Assembly: GCA_029747015.1 (NCBI GenBank)
Contig: JAKOGI010000111.1
Coordinates: 342,501 to 406,500 of the forward strand
Direction of reading: 5' to 3'
Source: Carnegiea gigantea
Lineage: Eukaryota; Streptophyta; Magnoliopsida; Caryophyllales; Cactaceae
Length of the DNA: 64,000 bases
A program made the position numbers and the translations under genes. The notes beneath the pieces were generated by a model. It saw only the letters and a list, made by a program, of their open reading frames with translations. It did no database searches and was not told the origin of the DNA. This document shows, piece by piece, positions 11,076-24,022 of this stretch. The number at the start of each line of letters is the position of its first letter. Within the stretch, counting starts at the first letter, position 1.

Positions 11076-13447
11076 AAATCATGTTTAACTAAAAAATAAT
11101 GTAGAAAAGGGCATAAATGAAATTTTAACAAACAACGTTTTTAGAAACAGCTATATTTTACCAAACATTTTTTTTTAGAAACAGTTGATTCAAACAATTG
11201 ATGCAAACATCTAATTTATATGGCTAACAACTAATAGCTACTAGAAACAACTAACAGTTTATTGCTAAACAAGGCCTTAGAAGCTTTTGCTTTGACACAA
11301 AATTGTTGGTTAACTACTTTAAAGTCTTCACACATTTACAATTGGTTTAGGAAATATATGGTGACTCCAATGCAATATTCTTAGAAAAGAATAATAAAAA
11401 CTTGACAAATATCAATATAAATTGGTTCAAATAATTTAACAATTTTTTTTTTAGTTAAATAAGTTTCTAAATTTTATGAATAAAGAAAATAAGTGATAAA
11501 AAAGACAAAAAAATGGAGAAATGGAGAAACATTACTTTAAAATGTTTTAAATATTTCCTTTCTTAAGGGAGGTACTGTGTTGGGGATTACTCCAATTCGA
11601 CGTATTGTTTTAGTTTGTCCCAATCCCCATGCAAGGTTTATTCCCCTTTCTCGATCCTTGTTGCTGGCTAGGATATGCCGATACGTTATCCTCTTACATC
11701 ACTAGTATGGATCCATACTTTACACGGAGCATTTCAATCATTCAAAATATTTTTACAAATTGGAATTTTTGGTTGAATTTCAAATAATGTAATATTCAAA
11801 AATAACCCCTTGAAAGTGTACTTTAGATTTTGTTGTTATACTGGAATTGATGCACTTATATTGATACAACTGCTTTTTAATATATACACGATGAAAGACA
11901 CCCCAAAAGAAAAACCTGTTCACATTTATAGTGAATTATAATGTTCAAGCATGCGTACATTGCATATCAAAATCAAACAATTTTCTCGAAGTGACTAACC
12001 ATATTTGTGGAGTAATATTACGTACATACGTGACAGAAATAACATATGGTTTCAAAAGATCCGAACTAAAGCTAATATAGGGCTTTCAATTTTAATTTAT
12101 AACCCAACTCCTCAAATTGTATCATCTTATTTATAATAATGCATATTTATGCATATTTACGTACAATAGTCAACTTTCCTTCATTAATATCGAATTCATG
12201 ATATTGGAAGTTAAAAATGATGATGTAGGACTATGACAATGAAAGATATTATCCAACTATGACAACGATAATAAATAGTAAATATAAAACTGTAAGATCA
12301 TGCTAAAAATGACATGGAAGTTAGTTAATAGCGCTAAATGACAAAAATTCGTTTGGTTATATCTATGTAGAAATTTATTTTTTCAGTATTGATTTGAATG
12401 CAAACATTAATAAAATTAAACTTTATCTATCCCTCATGGATATAATTTTTTTTTCTAAGATAGAGAATTTGCCAATATATTGCATAGAACCTCGGAAAAA
12501 TAAATATTAGACAAATTAATGATGGTTTAATTATTAATCACAAATTTTAAATGTATATTGTTTTTCATAAATTTAAACATTTAAAATACCATCAAACACT
12601 ATGTTTTCACACGAAGCAATCCTTTCTTCCACTATAAATAAGGAATGGCATCATATTATTATAACATGTGTTATATGCTATATTGGAAATTCATTATGAC
12701 TTGTGCATAAAAAGAAAGGCACAACTATCATATAATTACAAAAAATGCGTTGTTCGCTGAACCAATGTTTATTTGGAAGTTTACCAATCACGCTAAAGCT
12801 TGCTTGTATGTGATTCTTCACTATATAGTAAAAAAGAACTAAAAAAACAAACTAAATGACATGTATAAATTAAATCTCAATAAGCAAGCAGTGAAGAAAT
12901 GTAATCTTTATACTTGAGTTATCTTCCGTTTGCAGTCTGTCACGTATGTGACACTTCAAAAGGTTCCCACCGAGCAAATTAATGAATGACTAACAACAAT
13001 CCATCTAATTGCACCAAAAAATTACAATCCATTTAAACAAAGTCAAAAGTACACACCTTGGGTGTTAAAGTTAGACATAAATACAACTCAAAATTAATTC
13101 AGTTCAAAATTTCTTGAATTCTACATGACGGTAGTGTTGACATTGTCATCCTGTGTTAACACAGCCAACTTTCCATGGTCTACATCACAAACTTAATGAC
13201 ACTGACGTAGGCATATTGTCATTTACCTTACACGTTCGCAAAGTTGTGAGCATAATTGAACTCAGCGTTTGCATAGATGCCGCAGTTCGGTAGAACCTAC
13301 ATTAGCTCTAGTCAATTTTACAAACCATAGAACCAAATGCTAAAAAGGACCTTGAATGGCTAGAGTTTCACATCAACAAAGTCGCATTGAACTTTATTGC
13401 ATTTGCATGCAATGTTTAAAGTCTTTGTAAACACGTATAACTAAATT
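11076..13447. other. AT-rich intergenic DNA, no gene seen
   Basis: No ORF, RNA gene or element end that I can support. A less AT-rich patch near 11575-11705 stands out in composition but matches nothing I recognise. Confidence 0.55.
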
Positions 13448-14640
13448 TACTACTAAAAATTCGATTTATTCCGACGGAAATTTGGTCCGTTGGAATCTCC
13501 AACGGAATTTTGACGGATTTAGAAAAATTCACTGGAACACCGACGGATGTTCCGACAGACCTATTTTCCGACTGAACTTCCGACGGAATCTGACAGAACT
13601 TCCAATGGAATTTCCGCCGAAAAATATTAAAAAATTCAAAAATTTCAAAATTCAAAGTCAAATTTTTTTGAATTTTCCGACGGAAAAATCCGTCAGAATT
13701 CTGTTGGAATTTCCGACAGAATATTCCGTCGGAATATTAAAAAATTCAAAATTTTTTGCCCCGGGTTGATTGGAGGGAAAATTCAAAATTTTTGAATATT
13801 CCGGCGAAAAATCCATTGGAATTCCGACGGCATATTCCGTCGGACATTCTCTTATAAAACTTGTTCTTCGCTGCATTTTTTCATTGCTCATTTTGTAAAA
13901 TAGAGAGAGATAGAGAGAAAGAGGGAGCACCGCCACTTGCCATCGCCCCATCGTCGGTTGCTGCCATCACCTCCTCTCGCCGTTATTCGTCGTCAACTTT
14001 TTGATAAGGTTTTCTCATGTGTAATTTGTATAAATTTGTTGTTAATTAAATATATGCATTGAATTTAATAATTTGTATAATTGGTTTGCATGTAATTATG
14101 CAAATTTAATAGTTTATATAGTTAGTTTGTTAGGATGATAATTTACTCTCAATTTTGTACTTTATTGTTAAAGAATATAATTTTTAATTAATGAAGCATA
14201 ATTTAATACTAATATCAATTTAACATCAGTGATGAGAATTTATTGTGTATGAGATACATTGAAAAATATTTTTATAGTTCAGTGCTATATTTTTTATTTT
14301 TTAAAATAAATTTTAAAATTTTCGACGGGTTCCGATGGAATTGCCGACGGAATCCGACGAGTGCCGACGGAAATTCCGTCGGAATTCGGAAAAAAACATT
14401 TCTTTTTGAAATTTTTTCGCGAATTTTTGGTTACATCCGATGAATGAGTCCGTCGAACGCCCAATTCCGTCGGAATTCCGTCAGAGAACTAGTCCGACAG
14501 ACTTATTATTTTCGTCGGAACGCCTTTCCGACCCTCCTTATTCTAACGGACGCAGTCTGCCGGAATTTCCGTCGGAAAATAAATTTTCCGACGGAAAATG
14601 TTGCTTTTTCCGTCGGAAAAAAGTTGATTTTTTAGCGGTG
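13448..14640. mobile_element. Non-autonomous CACTA-like element (~1.2 kb)
   Basis: The left end reads TACTACTAAAAATTCG and the right end TTTTTAGCGGTG. The reverse complement of the right end, CACCGCTAAAAA, pairs with the left end apart from two mismatches, matching the CACTAC..AAAA termini of En/Spm elements. Both subterminal zones (about 13470-13845 and 14325-14625) are filled with more than fifteen CCGACGGAA or TTCCGTCGG motifs in both orientations, as expected for transposase-binding arrays. The core (13860-14320) is AT-rich and has no transposase. The flanking triplets ATT and TCC do not match, so no 3-bp target duplication is preserved. Confidence 0.65.
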
Positions 14641-16933
14641 TCCCAACACGAATTCAAGTATTGCTATACGAAACTCACGAAACCCCACTCCCCCCCCCCC
14701 CAAAACAAAAAAAAATTCCAACCAAGCGACCAATAACAAAACTAAGTGCCAAAATGTGGCATACTATTAATAAACATGAGCAGAATATTGCAAAGACAAA
14801 CTCAAAAAAGGTTTTCAGCTCAAAGAACATGACTTCTGTAAACCCGAACTATGACATAAAGGATTTTGGGGGGGGGGGGGATAGCAAAAATTAGCTGCAG
14901 GAATGCACCACTAAGAGGGTAAGAAACTATTGCTAGTTAAGATGTCAATACTATTTTTTTTCAAACGAGTTAGAATGGTCTTACACATGCCCATTCTCTA
15001 AGTTATCAACATAGAGGTTCAGCAAAAACTACGGCATAAGGATATTCTTTTAAAAAAAAAAAAGAATATCAGATAGTAGAAGTTACATGCAAAGATACAA
15101 CATTAGTAAGGTAGATCAATGGTTGGCACTTCATTCGTCAATAATATAGTCTTAGAAAGAATTACTTGAATGATCATACACTCTTCAGAACTGTCCTTTC
15201 ACATGAATGCCCATTCTATAAATTACTATTAGCCATTTAACTCTATTGGAAAACCACATTCACACCTCCATGACCACATCTATCATCTAAAACTCATTGG
15301 TCACATGAGATACCTAGACCACCAAAGGTTCAATGAGAGTCAATCACACACTTGTAATTTTAGACAATGATAGCAAGTAAAAAACATCATTACCAAGACA
15401 TCCCCAAATAGATTTCAGGCACAAAGAATAGAGGTTTTACCAACAATCCATATTAAAGGAAATTAACATACACGCAATCACCCCTTGGCCCTTACCCTTG
15501 CCCTAAAAAAATGAGGGGGTAGCAACATGCTGAATAGCCTTTCATCCTTGTAATCCTTATTAAAATATGACTACCATTATTTTATAAATATATAAATAGA
15601 TAAAGGACGCAAACCACATATTCAGTCGAACATTCTTGAAAACTTTGTTCAATGGATTCAATATGCAAAAGCACACAAAGATCACATCCATTTATTGGAG
15701 TAGGAGGGTTCCTGACTCAAAGTATGCGGCAAAACATGAGGATGACAGCCAGATTTTCTTAGATTATCTAAATGGGAATTTCTTTGACGTGCTCTCATAA
15801 AATATGAATAGGGAATGCTATTTAAGAATCAACAACATATTTTATCCTAAAAGTTTCCAACCATCAAAAATCAAAATCCTTGCAATTTCTCTTCTGTTGC
15901 CTTCACAAAGATGGTTTTTTCCTCCCTTTTTTTTTTTAAAAGGGCACCTAGGGCACCAAAGTTCAATTCAACATCCTATCAACAAAATAATTCCCTTCCC
16001 TTTCCATATTCATTGAATTTGACGCAATATATACACCTTTTGTGTTATGTTGCACTCACATGACAAAAAATTTGATTAACATGATTCCCAGCCCCTGTCT
16101 AGCATAGGCAGGGAAAAGATTAAAGCAATAAGATAATATCATAATAGCAAAGAGTAGTGAAGTTAAATTATCCTATTTGAACCATATTTGCACAAAGGCT
16201 TTTTTTGGAGGGGGGTGGTAGAGCACTGGCTAAACTATAAAATTCATATGTTGATAATCAATAGTATCTAATTCAACAAATGAAAACACCATTTCGTAAA
16301 TAATGGGGTAAATAATACAATGATGGAGTTTAGGTTAACTTGGATTACATGGTCAACTACCTTCTTGCCACTTCAGATGTGGGTGATAGAAAATAGCTCT
16401 ATCCAGCTAACTTCCCACCTCATTCACAGTTCAAGAATTCCAAAAGAAATCTCCTTCATTGATTCATAATTGAAAGAGGCGTCAACATTTTAGAGGGAGA
16501 TGAGGAAAGAGAGAATCATGGGGTTATAGGCACCAGTATTGACAGTTACTTCTAGACATGGATATAGGAAACTTGTCAAGGAAAAAAGAAATTCAAATTC
16601 TCCTTTTCATTCTCCTCACAGCTGACCTTTTTAGTACAAAATTAAAAAAATGATACCCCATATCCAAAAATCATAATCAGTTCATAGTCTTTTAAAAAGG
16701 GGAAAAGAAGCAACTGCACTGAAATTGGGCATTTCAACTTTTATTTAGGAAACCTTTAGGATCATATTCACTGCAATTGTAGCATATAGAGAGCTCAAAA
16801 GTCAAATTTAAACAAAATTTCAAGTTATCTTTTCAAAAAGCAAGTCAGTTATACAACTGCCTTTATTTTCATGTCTTACCAATTCTCATCCAAGGAGGAT
16901 GAAGATACCTATGGAATAGAGTCAATACAATAG
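14641..16933. other. Non-coding DNA, possibly downstream part of the minus-strand transcript
   Basis: No supported ORF. It holds a C run near 14690-14700, a G run near 14868-14880 and a short hairpin near 15039-15071 (GATATTCTTT / AAAGAATATC). On the minus strand a GTAAGA donor-like site lies about 50 bp after the stop of the small gene, so introns or a long 3' UTR could extend here. I cannot place exons. Confidence 0.4.
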
Positions 16934-17458
16934 TCATGCCTCTAATAACGAAATTGCACCGTCATCACCTTGAGAACCTGTATAAAAAGAAAATGAATAT
17001 TACTCAAATGACTTCCCGCAACATCTCATTGCTCACACACATGCACGCACACTCTCGGTAGAAGCCCCTCATAAACCCAAGAACCTAAATCAACAAAAAT
17101 GAGAGGGAAGTTTTTCAAATCACCAAAACCTACATGAGCAAGAAAATCAACGAAATAGAAATAGGGAAAACCCGAAAAACAACCCAAAAAGAAGTGACAG
17201 GAGAATCAGCGCTGAGAGAAGATGAAGTGCACCTTCAATCTCAGTAACGACAACCATATTATTATTGAGCCTTGACATAACCCGCTCTGAGAAAAAAGAA
17301 AAATCCTACAAAAAGGAACCAACGAAAATTTCAAAATGAAATGACAATATGAGATGAAAAACCCAAAATTAAACACAAAATAAACAAATCAAACCCAAAA
17401 AACCTCTGATTTTCAAAATTATATCCCTTTTAGCTCCATTGATCTGGCCATTCAACAT
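16934..17458 (-). CDS. Candidate small-protein gene, 50 residues, three exons
   Basis: Exon 1 is 17458-17404, exon 2 is 17286-17233 and exon 3 is 16977-16934 (TGA 16936-16934). Both introns (17403-17287, 17232-16978) are GT-AG, phase 1, with good pyrimidine-rich acceptors (TTTTTTCTCAG, TTTTTATACAG). Joined coding length is 153 nt, 50 codons plus stop. The product starts MLNGQINGAKRDIILKIRER, has a basic helix-like first half and a hydrophobic VMSRLNNNMVVVTEIEG segment, and ends in an acidic tail finishing SLLEA. No signal peptide or membrane span is seen. I do not recognise the family. Support comes from frame kept across two introns, an in-frame TAA 17 codons upstream of this ATG, and a promoter and leader of plant type. 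The exon 1 donor (GTTTTT) is weak. It could instead be a fragment of a larger gene or a non-coding transcript. Confidence 0.5.
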
Positions 17459-17690
17459 AATTGTGGCTTTAGAAAGAGAAAGGACTATTGAGGATGAAGA
17501 TTTTCTTTAAAAAAAAAAATCAAAAGGAATGGTGATTTTCATGAGGCAGAAAGAAATACAGTGGGGAAGAGAGACAGGGGTTTCTTCATGAGGGAGGAAG
17601 AATATACTGGGGAACAGAGATGGAGTTTCTGGAAGAGAGGAACTGAACTGTGGAGGATGGAGAAAGAGAGAGGAGGCAATCAAGGGTCAA
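17459..17690 (-). promoter_or_regulatory. CT-rich 5' leader with two upstream ORFs
   Basis: Read on the minus strand, the ~230 bp between the TATA box and the small gene's ATG are rich in C/T runs, typical of plant 5' UTRs. Two upstream ORFs lie inside. uORF1 is 17589-17539 (16 codons plus stop). uORF2 is 17542-17507 (11 codons plus stop), overlapping uORF1 through ATGA and in frame with the main ORF. Such uORFs usually lower translation of the main ORF. uORF2 ends after a run of 11 T, so a one-base sequence error there would change it. Confidence 0.45.
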
Positions 17691-17713
17691 AAAAAGTCGT
17701 GAATAACTTGCAG

Positions 17714-17719
17714 TTTATA
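17714..17719 (-). promoter_or_regulatory. TATA box for the small minus-strand gene
   Basis: Minus strand reads CAATATAAACTGC, with TATAAA about 256 bp before the coding ATG and just ahead of the CT-rich leader. Confidence 0.5.
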
Positions 17720-17729
17720 TTGATTTCAA

Positions 17730-20616
17730 ATGACAGAGAGAAGGAGACGTGGGTGAGTGGGAGACGCACAATTACATTACAGTTAAAGATTTTATGTATT
17801 TTTTTCCTTAAAAAAATAGCTTGCATCTGATTTTTTTTTTTGCTCTATGTGTGCGCTGTTTGAGGGCTGGTCGGTTACTGCACATAGTGGGGTTATATCA
17901 CTTCAAATTTTAAACATTAAAGATAACACAACAATTAGGCGGGAGTGCACCAAATTGCAGCAATTCTAAAATCCTCAAATATCAGCATATCACCCATTTT
18001 AGTATTTATTAGATAGAGATGTGCTGGAGCTGGATTGGGCCTAAGTGCTAAAAGTAGAAAACAAAATTTTTATTATTGTTTTTGGGTAAGAGACATGTGA
18101 CAAAAAAAAAATGTTGGTCTGTAGATGTGGGATTTAAATTTATCTCTCAATTAATAATCTCCAAGATGATCACCCATTGACAGTATATTATTAACACGTA
18201 CCCCATAATTTAATTTCACATAAATGAGAGAGTTGCGTCCAATAATTAATAGGTTTTTAATTAAAATTCAAACATAACTAATCATTCAAGTAAAAGATAG
18301 ATTCTTGTCAACAAATTAGCTAGTCCTGTGACAAATCAAGTTACAAAGTAATTACTATTATATAAGTACAGAATTACTGTAAGAAAAATATATGAACGGA
18401 ATTTAAGTTTATTGTTTTGATGTCTCACACGTATACAGAATAAATTTTAACGAGTGGGTGAGTGAAGAGATTTGGTTCAAAGAATGAGTGATTAAGATGC
18501 AAAGCTAAGCATTTTATCTAAACCACGACCACATACGTGATTTTGTAATTATAAGCATCAACCACTGATGTTTCTCAACGACCAAACATAATATACAACT
18601 TTGCTACATATAAAGTAAGTACACCAATAATGTCTACCCTAGAGAAAGAGAGAGACCCACAAAGAGGTTAATCTCCGGTTATCCATGTATTATTTGTCTT
18701 GAAGAAAGGGTTCATGGATTCGCTAAGCGTGATACACGTTAGACTTGTGGGTCACCTAATTTGTATGCAGTTTGCACTCCATTTATGAAACTTGTCATGT
18801 TCCAATCTAATACGTTGGAGAGAGATGGATTGAATGAATGAACCTGGGCATGTTATCTTATATACAAGCCAGCTCAACAATTGGCACTTAGTGACCCAAG
18901 CATGTCGATTCCAATAATTTTGGGTATAGATCAATTGTACAAGCTAGGAGGACCATCATACCTTCTGAAGCAATACGTTTCATTTCCTATATTGTAATTG
19001 TTATGTAGCTAAGGTCATAAGCGTGTAGTTCACTAATCTATATCTCATTTTAAATTTCAATTTTTGGATCAAGGAGCATATTTTCTTCATATGGAAATTA
19101 TATTGACATCCATTGCCATTTGTGCTTGGAAGTATATGGTATTAATTCGTTTAACGAGTAGATCCATCTAGAATCAATACTAGGTTAAATAGGAAGACCC
19201 ACTTATCACTAAAGTTTTTTTAAAAAAAAGTTGCAATATATTTGAGGGCTCATGTTCACAATCGTATGTTAACATTGGTGTCTGCTTCAATCCTTACGTA
19301 ACCTTAGCAGGAGGAATCTCATATTCAATCCTTTAATCAGATAATGTAGGCTACTATACATGGACATAACTATATCCAAAGCTCAAAATGTTACACAAAA
19401 GTTGAGTTAGTTTCATCATCTGTAATTCATGGATCATTCGAAGTCAAACCAGGATATTTAAATATAAAAAATTTGTATTTTTGATGATGAAATTTTGATG
19501 TAGTAATTAAAACAGAAAATTAGCTACATTAACCTTGTTTCCCTGTGTAAATATTATTATACTGTATATTATTGTGACTTTTAGGTAGACTATGAAATAA
19601 AACTTATATGGTTAAAACTTATGTAGATGGAATATGGGTTGGAGGTTCATCTCAATTCCTTTTTCGTTTCTTTTTTTTCGGCTGGCTGGCTGGGTGGGTT
19701 AATTCAACTTAAAGGCGGCTCTCATTTGCTACTATAGAAGTGGCAAGGAAGACAAAACTAATAGGTTGTTTCTGACTTGGGCCAAATGACAGTGGGCTAA
19801 CAAGATAGGAGTCTGGGCCCAATGATGTCGGTTTGGCCCTGGAGCCAACAATTGTGTTTTTTAAATTTACATTTTGTTAAGATGAAACACAATCTAATCT
19901 GAAAGACGTCCCACTGACAATGTACTTCATCTGTCTCTTAATAATTATCCTTTTCAACTTTTTTTAAATACTAAGCAAGTGCAAAATGATAATTAATATT
20001 TACTACTTTACCCAAGTTTTTTTTTGGCAAGGAAAAAGAAATAATTCATTAATTATCCATGATACACCATACGACACTTATAATGCATATGCGACTAATG
20101 CAAATACAATTTTCTATATCAAAATCATATCCAACATAAGAAATACCAACTTGAAACAAATTGATTACGCGTCTTCCCACGATTGCTGTTTCTCGATACA
20201 GTCTGGAGGAGAAATCCACATATCTGTATAATTTCTTAACTTATTTTGATCTGTTGATCGAGTATAGTACTATTGAGCGAGATATTCTTCCAACACCAAA
20301 GACTATTTAAAAGGTTGAAATCTATGAAGGTACCGCTTCAACATCTATAATTGATCAATCCCTTTCAAATTTAGGAAGGCACACTGATAAAACAATCATA
20401 TAATAAACTCTCACAATTGGAGAGACATAAACAACTCTCACAAAAGAGATATTAGTTAATCTCTCAATTGGAGAAACTACAACTAAACCTATAAATAATA
20501 TTAATATTAAAGCAAACAAAAGTTGAAAATGGCCGGAGAGCCGACCATCCCCTCTTTCACCTTCAATTTAGGAAGAAAACTACTGCTCTTATTGGCAGCA
20601 ATGGTGGAGAGAATAG
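17730..20616. other. Intergenic DNA up to the retroelement chain
   Basis: No supported gene. Near 20018 a T-run is followed by GGCAAGGAAAAAG, which resembles the 3' end of a reverse-oriented LINE or retrogene, but no coding relic follows. The last bases, AATAG (20612-20616), directly precede the first LTR. Confidence 0.5.
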
Positions 20617-20969
20617 TGTAATAACCCGACCCTAACATATATTTATTTATTTAAATTATATTTATTTATTTAATTAATTATGTTTATTCATTTAATTAAT
20701 CATATTTATTGATTTAATTAGTCATGGTTATTCATTTAATCAAATCATGTTTATTAATTCAATTACACCCAATTTATTTATCAAACGAGTTTCATTATGC
20801 TATTTAAAATTTTCTACCTTCATTTGTCATATTTAATCATTCCAATTTGGAGATATTTTATTTGGGTCCCATTTTACAATTCAAGTTTCATTGATTGTAA
20901 ATTTCAGTTTTGTTGATGATTAAATATCGGGTTAATTAATAGTAGGTCTCGATAATTATGATTTAAGAA

Positions 20970-21035
<66 letters not shown>

Positions 21036-24006
21036 ACCTTGCAAAAATTTAATTTCAAGCTATGAAAATTCAATCGCATAGTTTACTTTCCTTCCGGGGC
21101 CCAAACCGTGCAAGCCCAATTTAGGCCCAACAAGTTACCACTTGTTTTACTTAGTTAATTACCATCTTTATATCTAATTAGTAATTAGCAAAAGCTTCTT
21201 TGGGAGGATGAATATAAGTCAAGTATAAGAGATGAATCATCAAGACAACTTCAAGCAAACCCAACCACGCAGACATCTCTCTCTCTTCCTTCTTTCTCTA
21301 CCCACGGCCCCCCTCCAGCTGCTGCCCTGATGTTTTCCAGCCACCAATCAGCTACCAGCCGGCCCCCCATCGCCACCCCTGGTCTTCCCCTAGCAACGGC
21401 AACCCCTTCCCTTGCCCAAGCACAACCCCAACTCTTTCATTCAAGCATCCAAGTGAGGCAATCCTAACCTCAACCCTTGAATTTTTTTTGAGTTTTATTG
21501 ATTCTTTGAGTATCGCTTATATTTATATGTTTGTTATGCAATTTTTATTGAGTTTAGTGATATCTAAAGTTGTGGGTGATGAATTGGAAGTGTGATCAAG
21601 TGAGTTGAATCATGAAAGTTGAATTCAAGCTTGTTTGTTTTATTTGTTATGATTTTGATATGGGTTATGTATATGAGGCCTTAGATGATCTTTTTATATC
21701 TGATAGTGGTGACCTAGAATGATTTCAAGTGAGGATTTATGTGAAAAAGGAAGAAAAAGCTAAAACAGTGAAGGCTGAAAATTTTAGAAAATTAGGATAG
21801 ACTTGGGGATTAAACTAATAATGACCAGCCCATGAGAAAATTATGATTTTTGGTGGGTAGATAGTCCAGTGTGTTAGCTTTCAAATGGCTTTTAAATCGC
21901 CTTGATCCGAGGTCTGTGGAAATAGTTATGGTTGTTTTACCAAAACTGTGCAGAATAGATCAAAAATTGATACACTTGTGTTTTAGCCCTATTTTAGAAA
22001 CCCTATTATAAGAATCATGTTTTGTATTATAAATGAAAGTTTTTCGGGAATTCTTATTTTTTCATATTGGGCTTTTAGGTCTCCATTTGAGGTCAACGAT
22101 GAAAGTTATGAAATTTTGAAATGAACTAACCTGCTTTGGTGCAATTGGGCTCTTATTGCAATTTCTGTGCAGCATATACTTAGAGGAAAGTTCTGAAAAT
22201 TTTGCTATAGATTGTTCATATTATTTTTGAATTTCATATAAGATGTCATGAATTTTGGTTGAGTATTTTGAGTTCGGTGATTTTTGAAAGCATTTTGAGT
22301 AATTATGTAAAGAGTAATAATAAAGATTGAGTGAGATTGATCATGTACTCATTTTGTGTATTTTAGGCCAAGCAAGTTTATTTAAGGAGAAAATGAATAT
22401 TCATGGACTTTCATGGAGCGTTTAGCTTGATTAATGAGAAAGAAGAAGACAAGTATGTAACTTGGGAGTTTGTTTATGAGTTTTGAATCAATTATGGATT
22501 TTACAAAGGAAATACCATGTTTGGTGAGCTTAACAACTTCTATTGAGTTCAATGATTCATTTGGAGTGGAATTCTATATCTAACGTGTTTATGAATGAAA
22601 TATGAGAAGTGGGGAGAGTTGTGACTCAGAAACCATATTTATCAAATCAAGTTATTGTAGTTTATGTTATTTTTAATCAAGATATATCTCTCTTGACATC
22701 AAACCTTTATTACTTACTCAATTCAGAATGTATCAAATGTAGTTATCAAGTCAATTTAGTGTACTTGTTGTTATCTCGAACCAAGCTATACATCAGCGAG
22801 TCTTAAACCCGTATTAGCAACCTATTTCAGAAAAGGCTAACACCACTTTCCCATTTGTCCCCATCAAGGCCTTTTCCTTTGTAATCTCATTTATCTCATT
22901 GTGGTTAATTTTAAAATTTTATTCATTTTATATCGGATTTAATTATTTTCATTAATTCAGTTTTGAAGTTATATCAAAATACCCAAGTTATATATACCAT
23001 TTAATTACTCAATTTCTGTTACACATACTTTTACTTATTCAATTATGTAAGTAAAGATCATTTACTAACTACACATACTTACAATTACATTTATGAAACA
23101 GAGTCAAAGCCTAGTTACTGTTCCTCGTTATGCATAAGTGTTATCAAGTCAGAACATATTTATCAAGTTAGATAACATTTATGAAACAGCTAACTTGTAT
23201 CAAGTCAAATGACATTTTTAAAGATTCAAGGTACGTCCATTGCCTGTATATTCAGAAAGTAGAACATGTTTATCAAATTACAAATCTTAATGAGTTTATC
23301 AATGAATCAATTTATATAGTGATTTTTCATTTAACTTGTGACCCTGTCAGTTATTATCTATAGGGTGTCAACCCATCATTTACCCGCGCGGCTTCAGGTC
23401 AACTCGTGATCGGATTGACAGATGTACACCTATGTATCACATCATTGTAGGGGGTTCACTTCCAGATAATAATGAGCAATTCAGTTTCATATTATTTTCA
23501 TTTTCAGTGTTATTGCGAACTAAATGAATTACAAGAGCGGGTACGCATCAATAGTATTTCTATACTCATTTTACAATACAGGAATGCATGTACTGAGTTT
23601 TTGCTTACATTTTCCAATTGTTTTCATGTTTTCCATTTTAGGTGATGAAGTATCGCATATTTCTCCTTTTAGCAAGGCCTTTAGAAGTCATCAAATGCTC
23701 ATGGTGGATTCAAACGTTGGGATCGACCTCAAGGTAAAGTTGGGTCTATATTCAATATACTTGTATAGTGTGGAGTGCGAATTAGCACATGGTATAATTA
23801 ACTCGATGGTATTGAAGTTAAACTATTATAGACTTTGGTCTTGAAGTGTTTCAGTTTAATAGATTTTGTGAATGTGAACATGAGTTACAAGATTAAATGG
23901 TTTCAGTGAGCCTTGTCCTTATCAAGATGGGGGTAGCATCTTCTATTATTAAGTCTTCCGCTGTAATTTTTCGTAAATCATGTCATTAGTATTTTGGGGT
24001 GTTATA
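20617..24006 (+). repeat. LTR A (3390 bp)
   Basis: Starts TGTAATAACCCGACC and ends GTTATA (family end GTTACA). Contains a (TTA)n run, a TATA-like AATATAAG at 21211-21218 and a CT-rich leader with CTCTCTCTCTTCC. This is the chain's leftmost LTR; the flank AATAG (20612-20616) is the candidate target-site copy. Confidence 0.85.
20971..21034. repeat. (TTA)n microsatellite in LTR A
   Basis: Pure ATT/TTA trinucleotide run of about 64 bp, at the same LTR position in every copy but of different length and purity. Confidence 0.95.
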
Positions 24007-24010
24007 GAAT

Positions 24011-24022
24011 TGATATCAGAGC
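24011..24022 (+). other. Primer-binding site, unit A (mutated)
   Basis: TGATATCAGAGC, one base from the canonical tRNA-iMet complement TGGTATCAGAGC, five bases after the LTR end. Confidence 0.75.

Noticed and set aside
9590..11285. A 1.7-kb element with ends AAGGTGTTTG and CAAGGCCTT
   Set aside because: The ends match too weakly as inverted repeats and no target duplication was found; only the inner tandem repeat is supported.
17561..17830. Plus-strand 89-codon ORF
   Set aside because: It is the reverse of the CT-rich leader of the minus-strand small gene and has no domain.
20018..20240. Reverse-oriented LINE end after a T-run
   Set aside because: Only the T-run and a short similar-looking motif are visible; no RT or endonuclease relic or target duplication.
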